Origin: Planctomycetaceae bacterium
GTDB lineage: Bacteria > Planctomycetota > Planctomycetia > Pirellulales > Pirellulaceae
Length of the DNA: 64,000 bases
Direction of reading: 5' to 3'
NCBI GenBank assembly: GCA_024642205.1
Contig: JAHEBQ010000023.1
Location: 1-64,000 of the forward strand
Made by a program: the position numbers and the translations under genes. The notes below the pieces were generated by a model. The model was not told where the DNA came from, ran no database searches, and was given only the letters and a program-made list of their open reading frames with translations. Of this stretch, positions 1 to 9,711 are shown piece by piece. The stretch's first letter is position 1; each line of letters starts with the position of its first letter.

Positions 1-1350
1 ATCATTCGACCGCTGGCTTTCGATCAAACCCAGATTCCATTGGAGATTATTTTTATTCTCGCCGCTTCGGCGACGATCCTGCAGCTCTTGTTGACCGGTC
101 ATCGATGGGTCGACATCCAGCACTCGATCGTGGCGAAATTTCAGCGGGCGATTCCGGCATTCATGATTCTGTTTTCGATCGGTTTGGTGATTGCCAGCTG
201 GATCGTATGTGGGACCATCCCGATGCTGGTTTACTGGGGCCTGAAAATTATAGCGCCTGAATATCTCTACGTCCTCGCTTTCCTGGCCCCAATCGTGTTT
301 TCGACATTGACGGGAACGAGTTGGGGTTCGGTGGGAACAATTGGCGTTGTGATCATCGGGATTGCAACGGCCCTGGACGCAAACCTGGGGATCACGGCCG
401 GCGCGATTATTGGTGGAGCCTATTTTGGCGACAAGCTTTCGCCACTTTCCGATACCACCAATCTCGCCGCATTGGGTGCAGATGTTGATTTGTACGAGCA
501 CATTCGGTCCATGCTCTGGACGACCATTCCCTCGGCCCTGTTCGCGGCCGGGATTTACTTTTGGATGGGCTCGGTTTACCCGCCCCAGGTATCGTGGGAC
601 GAACTCACTTCGCTGGAACCGTTTCTCTCCGGGCTTGATTCAATTTTTCAGTTTTCGTGGTTTCTGCTACTCCCACCATTGATCGTGCTTGTTGGCAGCA
701 TGAAGCGAATGCCACCGGTTCCCGTCTTGATTTCGTCTGTCTTTGTCGCCTGTTTACTGGCGATGATCTTTCAACAGTTTACGCTGACCGATATCATTGC
801 CAGCGTCTACAAGGGCTTTGACACCAAAATGGCGACTTGGGTGAGTGTCGTTCCCGCTCAGATTGGGGTCTTGCTTAATCGAGGCGGTTTGTACGCGCTG
901 AACGAAGCAATCATCATCGCGTTCATGGTTTTTATCTACATTGGAGCCATGGATCATATCAAAGCCATGCCGACGGTGGTTCGTCACCTGATGAATTCGG
1001 TTCGATCCCAATCCGGAACCGTGCTGACCACTTTGTTCGCGACGGCTGCAACCAACGCGATGACCTCGAATCAATATGCCACCAGCTTCATTATTGGTGA
1101 TGCGTTCAAGAGCAAATACGATCAGCAGCGAATTCCTCGAAAGGTCTTGTCTCGCTCACTGGAAGACACCGGGACGATGCTTGAGTCTCTCGTTCCATGG
1201 CATACGTCAGCTGTCTACATGGTCGCGACGTTGGGTGTTCCGTTCGCAGAATACTGGCATTGGCAATTGCTTTCGTTGACCAATTTCGTCGTCGCCATTG
1301 TTCTGGCGGTGACGGGCATTGGTTGTTTTTACGGGAAAGCGGAGGAGTAG
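1..1350 (+). CDS. Na+/H+ antiporter NhaC family, 5' end truncated by window
   Basis: Frame open from base 1 to stop at 1350; multi-TM protein with GTSWGSVGTIGVV and GGAYFGDKLSPLSDTTNLA motifs typical of NhaC antiporters. Confidence 0.85.
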   Translation: MIRPLAFDQTQIPLEIIFILAASATILQLLLTGHRWVDIQHSIVAKFQRAIPAFMILFSIGLVIASWIVCGTIPMLVYWGLKIIAPEYLYVLAFLAPIVFSTLTGTSWGSVGTIGVVIIGIATALDANLGITAGAIIGGAYFGDKLSPLSDTTNLAALGADVDLYEHIRSMLWTTIPSALFAAGIYFWMGSVYPPQVSWDELTSLEPFLSGLDSIFQFSWFLLLPPLIVLVGSMKRMPPVPVLISSVFVACLLAMIFQQFTLTDIIASVYKGFDTKMATWVSVVPAQIGVLLNRGGLYALNEAIIIAFMVFIYIGAMDHIKAMPTVVRHLMNSVRSQSGTVLTTLFATAATNAMTSNQYATSFIIGDAFKSKYDQQRIPRKVLSRSLEDTGTMLESLVPWHTSAVYMVATLGVPFAEYWHWQLLSLTNFVVAIVLAVTGIGCFYGKAEE

Positions 1351-1615
1351 AGGGTCACGGGTCGGCGGCCAAGCACTTCCTGGCTTTGGATTCACGTCGC
1401 GAGTCGGCGATTGCACATCGTTGAGCCTATTCGAGACACGGAAATTGGGCGACTTAGGTTCCCCAGTCCTCGTCGAAGACCGCGGCCTGCGCAAAAATTT
1501 GCAATCCATCGATGAAATTTCGAATATTCACTGGGCCCTGGGTCGCGCACGGATAGAGTTCACGTGAACAGCCCATTGAGGAGATTTCGCGAACTTCGAT
1601 GGAGGCCAAAAGTTG

Positions 1616-2170
1616 CTAATTCGCTGGTTGAGCGGCGGAAAGTTCAAACTGACCGGCGCGTTCGATGACCTTGCCTGTCTCTTTGCAAGTCCGGATTTCC
1701 ACTGGACCATTCCAGAATTCATCCATGATCTTATGCAGATCTTCATCAATGTGCTTGAGGCGGAATTCGGCCTGATGGACCAAATGGATGTCGTCGGGGC
1801 AATACCATCGAAGCTGATCCTTGGTCCCTTCGGGTCGGGGAAACTCGACGATCAGCCCCAGCGTTCCGTCCGGACGTTGGGGGCGATGGGGGACAAGTCT
1901 CGGCAACAGAAACATCTCGCCTTCGCGGATCACGATGTCGTGCGGAGGAGAACCGTCAAGCGGTCGAACGCGAACCGCGATGTCTCCCTTGAGTTGATAG
2001 AACAGTTCCTCGGTCGGGTTGACATGATAGTCGTTCCGGGTGTTTGGGCCTTTGCTAACGAACACGATCACGTCTTCGGCTTCCGGATAGAACTGTTTGT
2101 TCATTACCGGTTTCTTGAAAACGTCATCGTGGTCACTGATCCACTTCATCAAATTGAATGGTTTGTTCAT
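1616..2170 (-). CDS. nbaC: 3-hydroxyanthranilate 3,4-dioxygenase
   Basis: 184 aa cupin; FYPEAEDVIVFVSKGPNTRNDYHVNPTEELFYQLKGD...GEMFLLPRLVPHRPQRP matches the HAAO family pattern. Confidence 0.9.
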   Translation of the reverse strand: MNKPFNLMKWISDHDDVFKKPVMNKQFYPEAEDVIVFVSKGPNTRNDYHVNPTEELFYQLKGDIAVRVRPLDGSPPHDIVIREGEMFLLPRLVPHRPQRPDGTLGLIVEFPRPEGTKDQLRWYCPDDIHLVHQAEFRLKHIDEDLHKIMDEFWNGPVEIRTCKETGKVIERAGQFELSAAQPAN

Positions 2171-2416
2171 CAGAGGGTCCTTCGTGGCAAATGGGTTCTC
2201 AACGAGTTATCGTAGCAACAGGCGTCGCCGCGACACTTCGAGAAATTCCGGTTTTCGTTTCAGGTTCCGAATTTTCATCGAAGTGGAATTCAAATTCGAT
2301 CGCGTCTGTCCATTCTACCGGAATGGATGCACGCTGTCATTTCCCTTCTTTTCGAGGGGCTGGTCGCAGGTAGAATTACCTGTCAGACGGTTGTTAGCGA
2401 TGCTGGAGCCCATCTA

Positions 2417-2734
2417 ATGAAGACCACCAGGGACCATCGACGGATTTCCGAGATGCGAAACCTTGGCCCGGCAAGTGAACGTGATTTGAACGCGGTGGGG
2501 ATATTGACTGCCGAAGACGTTAAACGGCTTGGTCCTGAAGAGACGTTTGTTCGAATGCTGTTGGGGCGGGTCAAGCGGGGCCGCGCCGTCGGGAGTTGCA
2601 ATGCGGCATATCTCTATGCAATCCACGGCGCAATTCACGATATTGACTGGCGGGATTTGCCGGAACAGAAGAAGACGGAATTCAAAGCGTTTGCGCTGGC
2701 CTTGCGTGAGTCGGGTCAGTTTTCACATTCGTGA
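2417..2734 (+). CDS. TfoX C-terminal / helix-hairpin-helix domain protein
   Basis: MRNLGPASERDLNAVGILTAEDVKRLGPEETFVRML...LYAIHGAIHDIDWRDLP resembles TfoX-C; internal ATG at 2417 preferred to the track start. Confidence 0.75.
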   Translation: MKTTRDHRRISEMRNLGPASERDLNAVGILTAEDVKRLGPEETFVRMLLGRVKRGRAVGSCNAAYLYAIHGAIHDIDWRDLPEQKKTEFKAFALALRESGQFSHS

Positions 2735-2819
2735 TGGGTTGGACGGCAGCAAACAGAAGGAACGGTTGAAAAATTCAAGCGCTCGAAACGTCGAATTCAT
2801 GGGAATACCCACGCCACAC

Positions 2820-3236
2820 TCAATCCTGCTGATCCGGAGATTTGCTCTTCGGCGCGCATGGGTACAGTGCAAACGCCAAAAGAGCCCCTCCAATTTCGAC
2901 TGTGATCAAGATGAAAATGATTCGTTTCGGGGTCCCATCGATTAACCGTGACAGTAAACGCCCGATCACATAGCCTGAAAAGACCAAGCCGACACAGAGA
3001 AGCCCCGGTCGGTTGAGGTGCCGATGAGCTGCGCACCAGGACAAAAATAGACCGACGCCGAGGATGCATCCGCCGTAATCAGCGCGGATGTCGGCAAACG
3101 CCGTCGGTGAATCAAACTGAATCTCAACGCTGCTGAGGATTTCCGTCGGCCAGATCAAAAGGGCGGTGCCGAGTCCACAAAAGACAAATGCAGCCAGCCA
3201 CAGGTATCCTCGCGCAAGTTGCTCTTTGATCGTCAT
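2820..3236 (-). CDS. DUF4345-like small membrane protein
   Basis: Four hydrophobic segments, ADIRADYGGCILGVGLFL motif; ATG overlaps the upstream gene stop (ATGA), suggesting coupling. Confidence 0.65.
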   Translation of the reverse strand: MTIKEQLARGYLWLAAFVFCGLGTALLIWPTEILSSVEIQFDSPTAFADIRADYGGCILGVGLFLSWCAAHRHLNRPGLLCVGLVFSGYVIGRLLSRLIDGTPKRIIFILITVEIGGALLAFALYPCAPKSKSPDQQD

Positions 3237-5578
3237 GGGGTGTTGTTTTTCCTGGATTCCCGATTTTTGATCCATTGCAAAGCCACGTTCTGCACCGTTT
3301 GACCTGCAGGGACCGACTTGATCAACGTCAGGTTTTCGGTTGCGCCGGCAGCCTTGTAGGCATCCACAACCATGGAAGCCGATTGTGCGTCTTCACCGAT
3401 TAACAACATGGGTTCAGGAGCTGCCAGGGTCAACAGACCGGGAAGATCCTGGTATTTCAGAACACCAGGAAGTAAATCGGGATCTCGAATGTCTGTGATC
3501 TGGTTGAACCGGAAGCCCCCGGTATTGATCACCAACCCGGCGATTTCGTCCCGTGATTTGAGACCATGCGCGTTCAAGGCGATTTCCAATCCAGACCGAT
3601 CAAAAGCAACCACATACACGGATTCGTCTGGTGGCAAACCGTTGGAGCTCGTCAATTCGGTTACGCTTTGCCAGGTGTTCGCGCGACGCGCCAGTTGTGG
3701 TGCGTTGTAACCGACTGTATAGCACAGTGCTTCGCGCGGGTTGTTGACTCGCCGAGTTTGTTTTTTCTCAGAGGCGCTAATCCAGCCGTTGTTGAATACA
3801 CTGACGGTCATCGAATCCAGGCATGATTTGATAAACGCGTGGAGCTCGTGGTCTGTCTGCAGGGCACCGAACCCGTCATTGTTGATCAGGAGCATGCGCG
3901 TTGATGACCCGTTGGAGATTTCCCGCACGGAGGATACTTCCGGAATGTTGGATGTTCCGAAATCCCACTGGGTTGCGTCCGATCCTTCAAATCCCGATTC
4001 GACTTCTACCGGTTGGCACGATTTCGGCATACCATTGGTCGTTCCGGCCAACTTTGTCACCAATTCCACGAATGTCCCGATGTCATGTTCGTAGTCCACC
4101 AAACTGGGACCCGCGTCCTGGATCAGTGTTTTGAATTCCAGTGCAAACGAGTCCCAATTGGAATGCATGATACGAAACATTGCCTGGCGATCGGAAATGC
4201 CATACTTTTCACCGACTCGTCGGAGTCGTTCAGGATCGTCAGTAAACCGATCAATTAACTGTTCAGTAGCAAAGTTATCGCGAACCGTGCTGGTAGCTGC
4301 CAAATCGGCCAGCAGTCGGCTTTCAAAGAGTTCGCCACCCTGTGGACGCGGGTGGTCGTTGTCAAAAACGGTCAGCTGTTCGGGTTTCAAGAACTCGATT
4401 TCGGTCTCTACTGGCTGCCCATCAAATTTCAAGTGTTTTTTGAACCAGCGGTACATCGCTTCGCGGCTGACTTGATTGTAGTTATGTCCAAACTCAATTC
4501 GGGCCGTGAGGTGAACGTTGTCTTGAACACCGTACAACTCATAGAGTTTTTGCAGTTCAGGAAATCCCCGAGTGGGCATCTCCCTGGTCCAGTCGTTCGC
4601 AGCGGTCAGCCCTAACGGCTTGGGAGCGAACATCGCCGCCAGCTCGACGTTTCCCGTCCCGATCCGGAGATAGGAACAATTTTCACACGTGCAGCCGCCT
4701 TGCATTGCCGTGGAAACCATGACAGCGGGAAATGCTGCTGCCGGACGATCATCGAGTGCACAAACAATAAACGTTTGAGTGCCGCCACCGCTGGCACCGG
4801 TAACGCCGATCCGCGTTGGATCGACATCCGGCAACGATTCCAGAAAATCGAGGGCGCGAATTGAGTTCCAGGCCTGCAATCCCATGACGCTCTGAAGCTG
4901 CTGTTCCGCTTGGGGGCTGAACAGTCCCCAACGACTCGGCGAATTCATTTCCGGTCGTTGTTTGGCGAATCGATGGGCGATGTCGTAACTGATTTGTTGA
5001 CTGTCCGCGTACCCGATCATGTCGTACACGAAAACAATGCAACCCATTTTGGCCAGGTTTGCACAGCGGGACTGGATTTTGTTTTTTGCGTTCGAGCGAA
5101 ATGCCTCAGCGCCGCTGGCGAGGTCATTTGCAATGGCGTCGTCGCTCTGCTCACCAAACCGACCTTGAGGAAAATGGCCGTGAGGCGTGGCGATTCCAGG
5201 GATTTTTCCGTTGAAGTTTTTTGGTTTGTAGAGATTACCTGTCACGAAAAATCCCGGCACACTTTCGAAGTAGACTTTTTCAATCGTGTAATCACCTTGA
5301 TCGATTTTCCCATGAACAACCGCGTTTAACGGTGTTCGTTTGGGGTAGGGCCAGAGTCCGAGTGACACGCGGAGGTGCTTTTTCAACATGGATCTGCGCG
5401 TTTTCCAGGCATCCAAATCCGTTGGAACCTGGAATGGAAAGTAACCATCCAGGTCGCGCAGTGTGGGGACCGGGTTGCGCTCATCAGGGTCTTGCCCTTT
5501 CACGTCCGGGACGCAGGTAGCAAACGCCAGAATCAAGGTGAGGATCCACGAAGCGTTGAGAAATTTGAGTATCGCCAT
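3233..5578 (-). CDS. Secreted alpha/beta hydrolase, acetylxylan-esterase-like
   Basis: Signal peptide MAILKFLNASWILTLILAFATCVPDVKG; nucleophile motif GVTGASGGGTQ; start moved to internal ATG at 5578. Confidence 0.8.
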   Translation of the reverse strand: MAILKFLNASWILTLILAFATCVPDVKGQDPDERNPVPTLRDLDGYFPFQVPTDLDAWKTRRSMLKKHLRVSLGLWPYPKRTPLNAVVHGKIDQGDYTIEKVYFESVPGFFVTGNLYKPKNFNGKIPGIATPHGHFPQGRFGEQSDDAIANDLASGAEAFRSNAKNKIQSRCANLAKMGCIVFVYDMIGYADSQQISYDIAHRFAKQRPEMNSPSRWGLFSPQAEQQLQSVMGLQAWNSIRALDFLESLPDVDPTRIGVTGASGGGTQTFIVCALDDRPAAAFPAVMVSTAMQGGCTCENCSYLRIGTGNVELAAMFAPKPLGLTAANDWTREMPTRGFPELQKLYELYGVQDNVHLTARIEFGHNYNQVSREAMYRWFKKHLKFDGQPVETEIEFLKPEQLTVFDNDHPRPQGGELFESRLLADLAATSTVRDNFATEQLIDRFTDDPERLRRVGEKYGISDRQAMFRIMHSNWDSFALEFKTLIQDAGPSLVDYEHDIGTFVELVTKLAGTTNGMPKSCQPVEVESGFEGSDATQWDFGTSNIPEVSSVREISNGSSTRMLLINNDGFGALQTDHELHAFIKSCLDSMTVSVFNNGWISASEKKQTRRVNNPREALCYTVGYNAPQLARRANTWQSVTELTSSNGLPPDESVYVVAFDRSGLEIALNAHGLKSRDEIAGLVINTGGFRFNQITDIRDPDLLPGVLKYQDLPGLLTLAAPEPMLLIGEDAQSASMVVDAYKAAGATENLTLIKSVPAGQTVQNVALQWIKNRESRKNNTP

Positions 5579-6048
5579 AGTAGTTCTCGTTTGCCAATTA
5601 CGTGTTGTTCGAGTTCGAATTGTAACGTGATTGGGTGCACCTTGCACAAGTGTTTCTTCCGGTCGTTGATTTATCCCGGATTTGATTGACCTCGCAGGCA
5701 GTCTCTTGACAGGACGATGGTGGTCGAGAGAACCTGCCAGCCGAGCAGAACGGCCAGACAGGGTCCGGGGTCGGTTGAATCGTCGTGAGACCCATAAAGT
5801 GCATTATTGATTCGGTTGGTCGCCAGCATTGATAGCCTGCGTTTGCACCACTGAGAAGTTTGGTGCGACGGCTTGCGAATCCCTGGTGTTCCGCCCAGGT
5901 GGAACTGCCTGCCTGGTTTCGAATCAGCCTGACGCAAGTGCCGGTTTAATGGGACGTCCGCGTCGCTTCGCGACTCGGTTGAATAGGCATTCCCAAGGTT
6001 TCACGGTACGATGACCGTTTCCTGTCAGACTGAAAAACGGAGAGTCGA

Positions 6049-6903
6049 ATGCCGATCCTGGGTGCCCACATGTCGATTGCCGGCGGTTATTATAAAGCTG
6101 TCATTGCTGCCCGCCGCGCGGGCTGTGATTGTGTCCAGATCTTTACCAAAAATAACAACCAGTGGCGTGCCAAGGCGTTGACAAACGAGGACACGACCCG
6201 ATTCCGCGATGCGATGGTCGAGCAAGGAATCTCACATCCGCTTTCGCATGCATCGTACCTGATCAATCTTGCCAGCCCCCAGGAGGAATTGCGAACGAAG
6301 AGCGTCAATGCAATGGTCGTTGAATTGGAGCGGGCCAGTGCGTTAGGGATACCCTATGTTGTTTTTCATCCGGGGTCATTCACGACCAGTACCGAAGAAG
6401 AAGGACTCGATGCGATTGTGGGCTCGTTGAATATTATCCACAAAAACACAAGTTCGTTGGATTCAATACCGCTGCTCGAAAACACGGCCGGGCAGGGAAG
6501 CAATCTTGGTTGGAGGTTTGAACACTTGGCACACATTATTGATCAGGTGAAGCACCCCGATCGTGTGGGCGTTTGTATTGATACGTGCCATACATTCGCG
6601 GCCGGCCATCCGTTGGGTACTCCCCAGGAATACAAATCCACCCTCAAAGAGATGGACAAGTCGTTCGGGTTGAACAAGATCAAGGCGTTTCATCTCAATG
6701 ACAGTAAGCAGGAGCTCGGTTCACGGAAGGACCGTCATGAGCACATCGGCGAAGGAAAAATGGGGCTTGAACCGTTTCGGTTGTTGCTCAACGACAAACG
6801 GTTCGCAAAAACTCCGATGTACCTGGAAACGGAAAAGGGCGATCGAGATGGTGAAGACATGGATGAAATGAATCTAAGGACATTGCGCAGGCTGATCGGA
6901 TAG
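6049..6903 (+). CDS. nfo: Deoxyribonuclease IV (endonuclease IV)
   Basis: 284 aa; LGAHMSIAGGYYKAV, CVQIFTKNNNQW, HPGS, DTCHTFAAGH and HLNDSK motifs of AP endonuclease family 2; GGAGAG upstream. Confidence 0.95.
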   Translation: MPILGAHMSIAGGYYKAVIAARRAGCDCVQIFTKNNNQWRAKALTNEDTTRFRDAMVEQGISHPLSHASYLINLASPQEELRTKSVNAMVVELERASALGIPYVVFHPGSFTTSTEEEGLDAIVGSLNIIHKNTSSLDSIPLLENTAGQGSNLGWRFEHLAHIIDQVKHPDRVGVCIDTCHTFAAGHPLGTPQEYKSTLKEMDKSFGLNKIKAFHLNDSKQELGSRKDRHEHIGEGKMGLEPFRLLLNDKRFAKTPMYLETEKGDRDGEDMDEMNLRTLRRLIG

Positions 6904-7007
6904 GGGAGTTGTTCGACGATCACGATTGTCACGCGATCTTGCCATTTTCGTTGGCTGCCTCGACGGCGTTGGCCGTGTTTTGAAGAAGCACCAGGTACCA
7001 GCCTGGC

Positions 7008-8297
7008 CTACCGTCTGACTTTTACGTCGTAATGGGTATGGTTGGAGATAAACCAGTTTTGCCAGGCCAGGGCGTCGAACCCGAAATCCTGTTTTGAGAT
7101 TTTCTTGAGTGCGTTAACGACTTCGGGATTGGGGATATCCCGCATGACTGGTTTCGTATCGCCCCCCAGCGAAAGACCGTTGACGTTCCCGTCGGTTCCG
7201 ACGCCGGTTTGAATGCGACCCGCCTGTCCCGCCGGCTTGACCAGATGCGTCGTTACCAGGGCATTGACAAGTGCGAGCGTTGAACCTGCATCGCCCAGTT
7301 CTCCGATCCCGAATGCAGCGCGTCGTACGTAGACATTGGATTCGGACGCCAGGTAAGTTGCCAGGACTGCGACGGCGGTTGGCTTGTTGAAATGGTCCTG
7401 TGAAAGCAGCGCCAATGCCCGGTCTCGGTTGTCGGCGACCTGGTCTTCGATCGCAAACACACATAAGGCGTTTAACGCAACCTGGGTTGGCACGCGACCG
7501 ATCGCTTCAATAAAGAGCGCTCGAATCGCTGGGCTTTTTTCCTCTCGAGCCGCATTGAAAATGATGGGAACGGCAGTGGCATCGCAGATCCTGAATAAAT
7601 CGGCACGGAGCGCCGCGACATTGGGATTGGGCTTGCTGGCCTCCTTTGACCAAACCCGGAAAGCTGCTTTGCGATCCCCTTCGGCGGATTCAACCAGGTC
7701 GTGTCGTCGATCCACATCACGCTGTTTCATCGGAGCCCAACTGGTTCCCCGCCTTTCGTATCCAAGAGATTGATGATACCGCTCCTCCGGTACCCAACGG
7801 TCCTGCTCACGGAGGTACTGGTAACCCAGTTTTCTTTTTGCAATGTCGTCATTGGGGTCCAGTTCCATGATCCGTTCCAGATGGAACTGTCTTTGATCCT
7901 TGAACCGGACACTGCCGCTGGGCTGGTTTCCACACCATTCGTAAAGTTCCCAATGTGCGTCGGGCGTGTCTTCCAGCCTTGAAATGTGCTGATTGTATTC
8001 CCTGTCGATCTCATCGATTTTCCGTACTCTATTTCGAAACACCATTCTGGCGAGATCAAGTTTGAGGAGTCCACCATCATCGGTTTGAAAAATGATGTAT
8101 TTTCTTCCTTCGTCATCCACGCCTTCTGATTGGACGGTACCAAAGAGTTGTGAACCGGATCTCAGAACCACGCTGTCTTTGACCATTAACGCGTCGCGGT
8201 CGAACGCGTCTTTCTGGGCGAGTGTCGAGCTGACGCAGGAAAACGACAAAACCAGACCGAACCAAACAGTGCGAAAACCAAAATTAAGACGGTTCAT
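7008..8297 (-). CDS. Secreted HEAT-repeat-like protein
   Basis: Start at ATG 8297 (MNRLNFGFRTVWFGLVLSFSCVSSTLAQ signal peptide); HEAT-like repeats in the C-terminal half. Confidence 0.7.
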   Translation of the reverse strand: MNRLNFGFRTVWFGLVLSFSCVSSTLAQKDAFDRDALMVKDSVVLRSGSQLFGTVQSEGVDDEGRKYIIFQTDDGGLLKLDLARMVFRNRVRKIDEIDREYNQHISRLEDTPDAHWELYEWCGNQPSGSVRFKDQRQFHLERIMELDPNDDIAKRKLGYQYLREQDRWVPEERYHQSLGYERRGTSWAPMKQRDVDRRHDLVESAEGDRKAAFRVWSKEASKPNPNVAALRADLFRICDATAVPIIFNAAREEKSPAIRALFIEAIGRVPTQVALNALCVFAIEDQVADNRDRALALLSQDHFNKPTAVAVLATYLASESNVYVRRAAFGIGELGDAGSTLALVNALVTTHLVKPAGQAGRIQTGVGTDGNVNGLSLGGDTKPVMRDIPNPEVVNALKKISKQDFGFDALAWQNWFISNHTHYDVKVRR

Positions 8298-8676
8298 GTT
8301 CTGTGTTTTCCTGGAATGGACGCTCCGATATTTATTCGCTTCGTCGGCTGCCTGAGTCGACGCATCCTCCGGCGTTGAACGACGACTTTGCTGTTTCGCC
8401 AACCCAGTGCAACCTTGCTCTATTTTGGCCAACCGGCACAAATTCGCCAATAACCCGATCCGTCGCCGAAGGCGTTGTGCGATCCTTTTGCAATCTTCAT
8501 GCCTTTCGCCTATTATCGACACAACATGTTTGCCTTGGCAAATTGTCTTGGGAAAAATGGTTAAATGCAGCTTCAAGCCGGAATAAACCAACCCGACAGG
8601 CTGAAGAACCGGGTTCAATGGTAACGATTCGGCGGCATCGTATTCTGTTTTCGAAACAAGGACACTTGAGCGAAGT

Positions 8677-9696
8677 ATGGCAAAAATCAGCATGTCTCAA
8701 ATGGCCAAACTGTTCCATCGCCTCGCGACCAGTTATACCGCGGGAATCGATCTTCGGTCGGCCTACCAACATGAGGCACAAACCGGCAGCCCGGCTTATC
8801 GCACGAAGGCCCAGCAGATTTACAAACAGCTTGGTGGCGGGCAACCGTTGGCCGAGGCGATGGCGAACACCAACGGGTATTTTCCGGAACTCGCGATTTC
8901 TGTTGTCAAAGCAGGCGAACGCGGCGGCCGCCTCGAGGAATCCTTTGCGCGGTTGAGCAAACACTATGGTGATCTGGTTGCGTTTCGAAACAAGTTTCTG
9001 GCCGCGATCGCCTGGCCTGCGTTTGAGTTGTTCGCGGCGATCATGATTGTCGGTGGGTTAATGGTAATCTGCGATTCAATCTTTGAAACAATGGAGATGG
9101 AGAAATTTGACTGGTTCTTGATGGGCAGCACGACGGGAAACGTGATTGCCTATTTCGTTCTGGTTTTCTTGGTCTTTGCCGGAGTCGCGACCATCGTGAT
9201 GGGAACAGCCAGGGGATGGTTTGGCACGTTGCCCATTCGGATCGCGATGAAGATTCCGTTGATTGGCAAGACGATCGAGTGTCTCGCATTGTCACGATTC
9301 GCGTGGACGATGTCCGTAGCCGAAAACGCTGGAATGAACGCGATTGAAACAGCCCAATTGGCCCTTCGATCAACCGAGAATTTTTATTACACGACCCTGG
9401 AGCCGGCTGTTTCCCGCAGTCTCCAGCAAGGCCATCCTTTTTATGAAACGTTTAAGGCAACAAAGGCGTTTCCCGAAGACTTGCTGATTTATATCGAAAA
9501 TGGAGAAAGGGCAGGGGAGCTGTCGGAGTCGATGGATCGGGCCTCGGACGAGCTGCAAGCCCGCGCGGAATTGAATCTGAAGGCGATCGGTACCATTGGG
9601 TTCGTATTGATGATTTTGTTCGTCGCTGCGGTCGTGTTGGTCATACTGGTGTTCGCCGTACAGCAGTATGTCAATATGCTCAATAGCTTGATGTAG
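8677..9696 (+). CDS. Type II secretion system F family protein (GspF/PilC-like)
   Basis: 339 aa; paired T2SSF domains, FPELAISVVKAGERGGRLEESFARLSKHY and FPEDLLIYIENGERAGELSESMDRAS. Confidence 0.9.
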   Translation: MAKISMSQMAKLFHRLATSYTAGIDLRSAYQHEAQTGSPAYRTKAQQIYKQLGGGQPLAEAMANTNGYFPELAISVVKAGERGGRLEESFARLSKHYGDLVAFRNKFLAAIAWPAFELFAAIMIVGGLMVICDSIFETMEMEKFDWFLMGSTTGNVIAYFVLVFLVFAGVATIVMGTARGWFGTLPIRIAMKIPLIGKTIECLALSRFAWTMSVAENAGMNAIETAQLALRSTENFYYTTLEPAVSRSLQQGHPFYETFKATKAFPEDLLIYIENGERAGELSESMDRASDELQARAELNLKAIGTIGFVLMILFVAAVVLVILVFAVQQYVNMLNSLM

Positions 9697-9711
9697 GCAG
9701 GTTTGACTTGG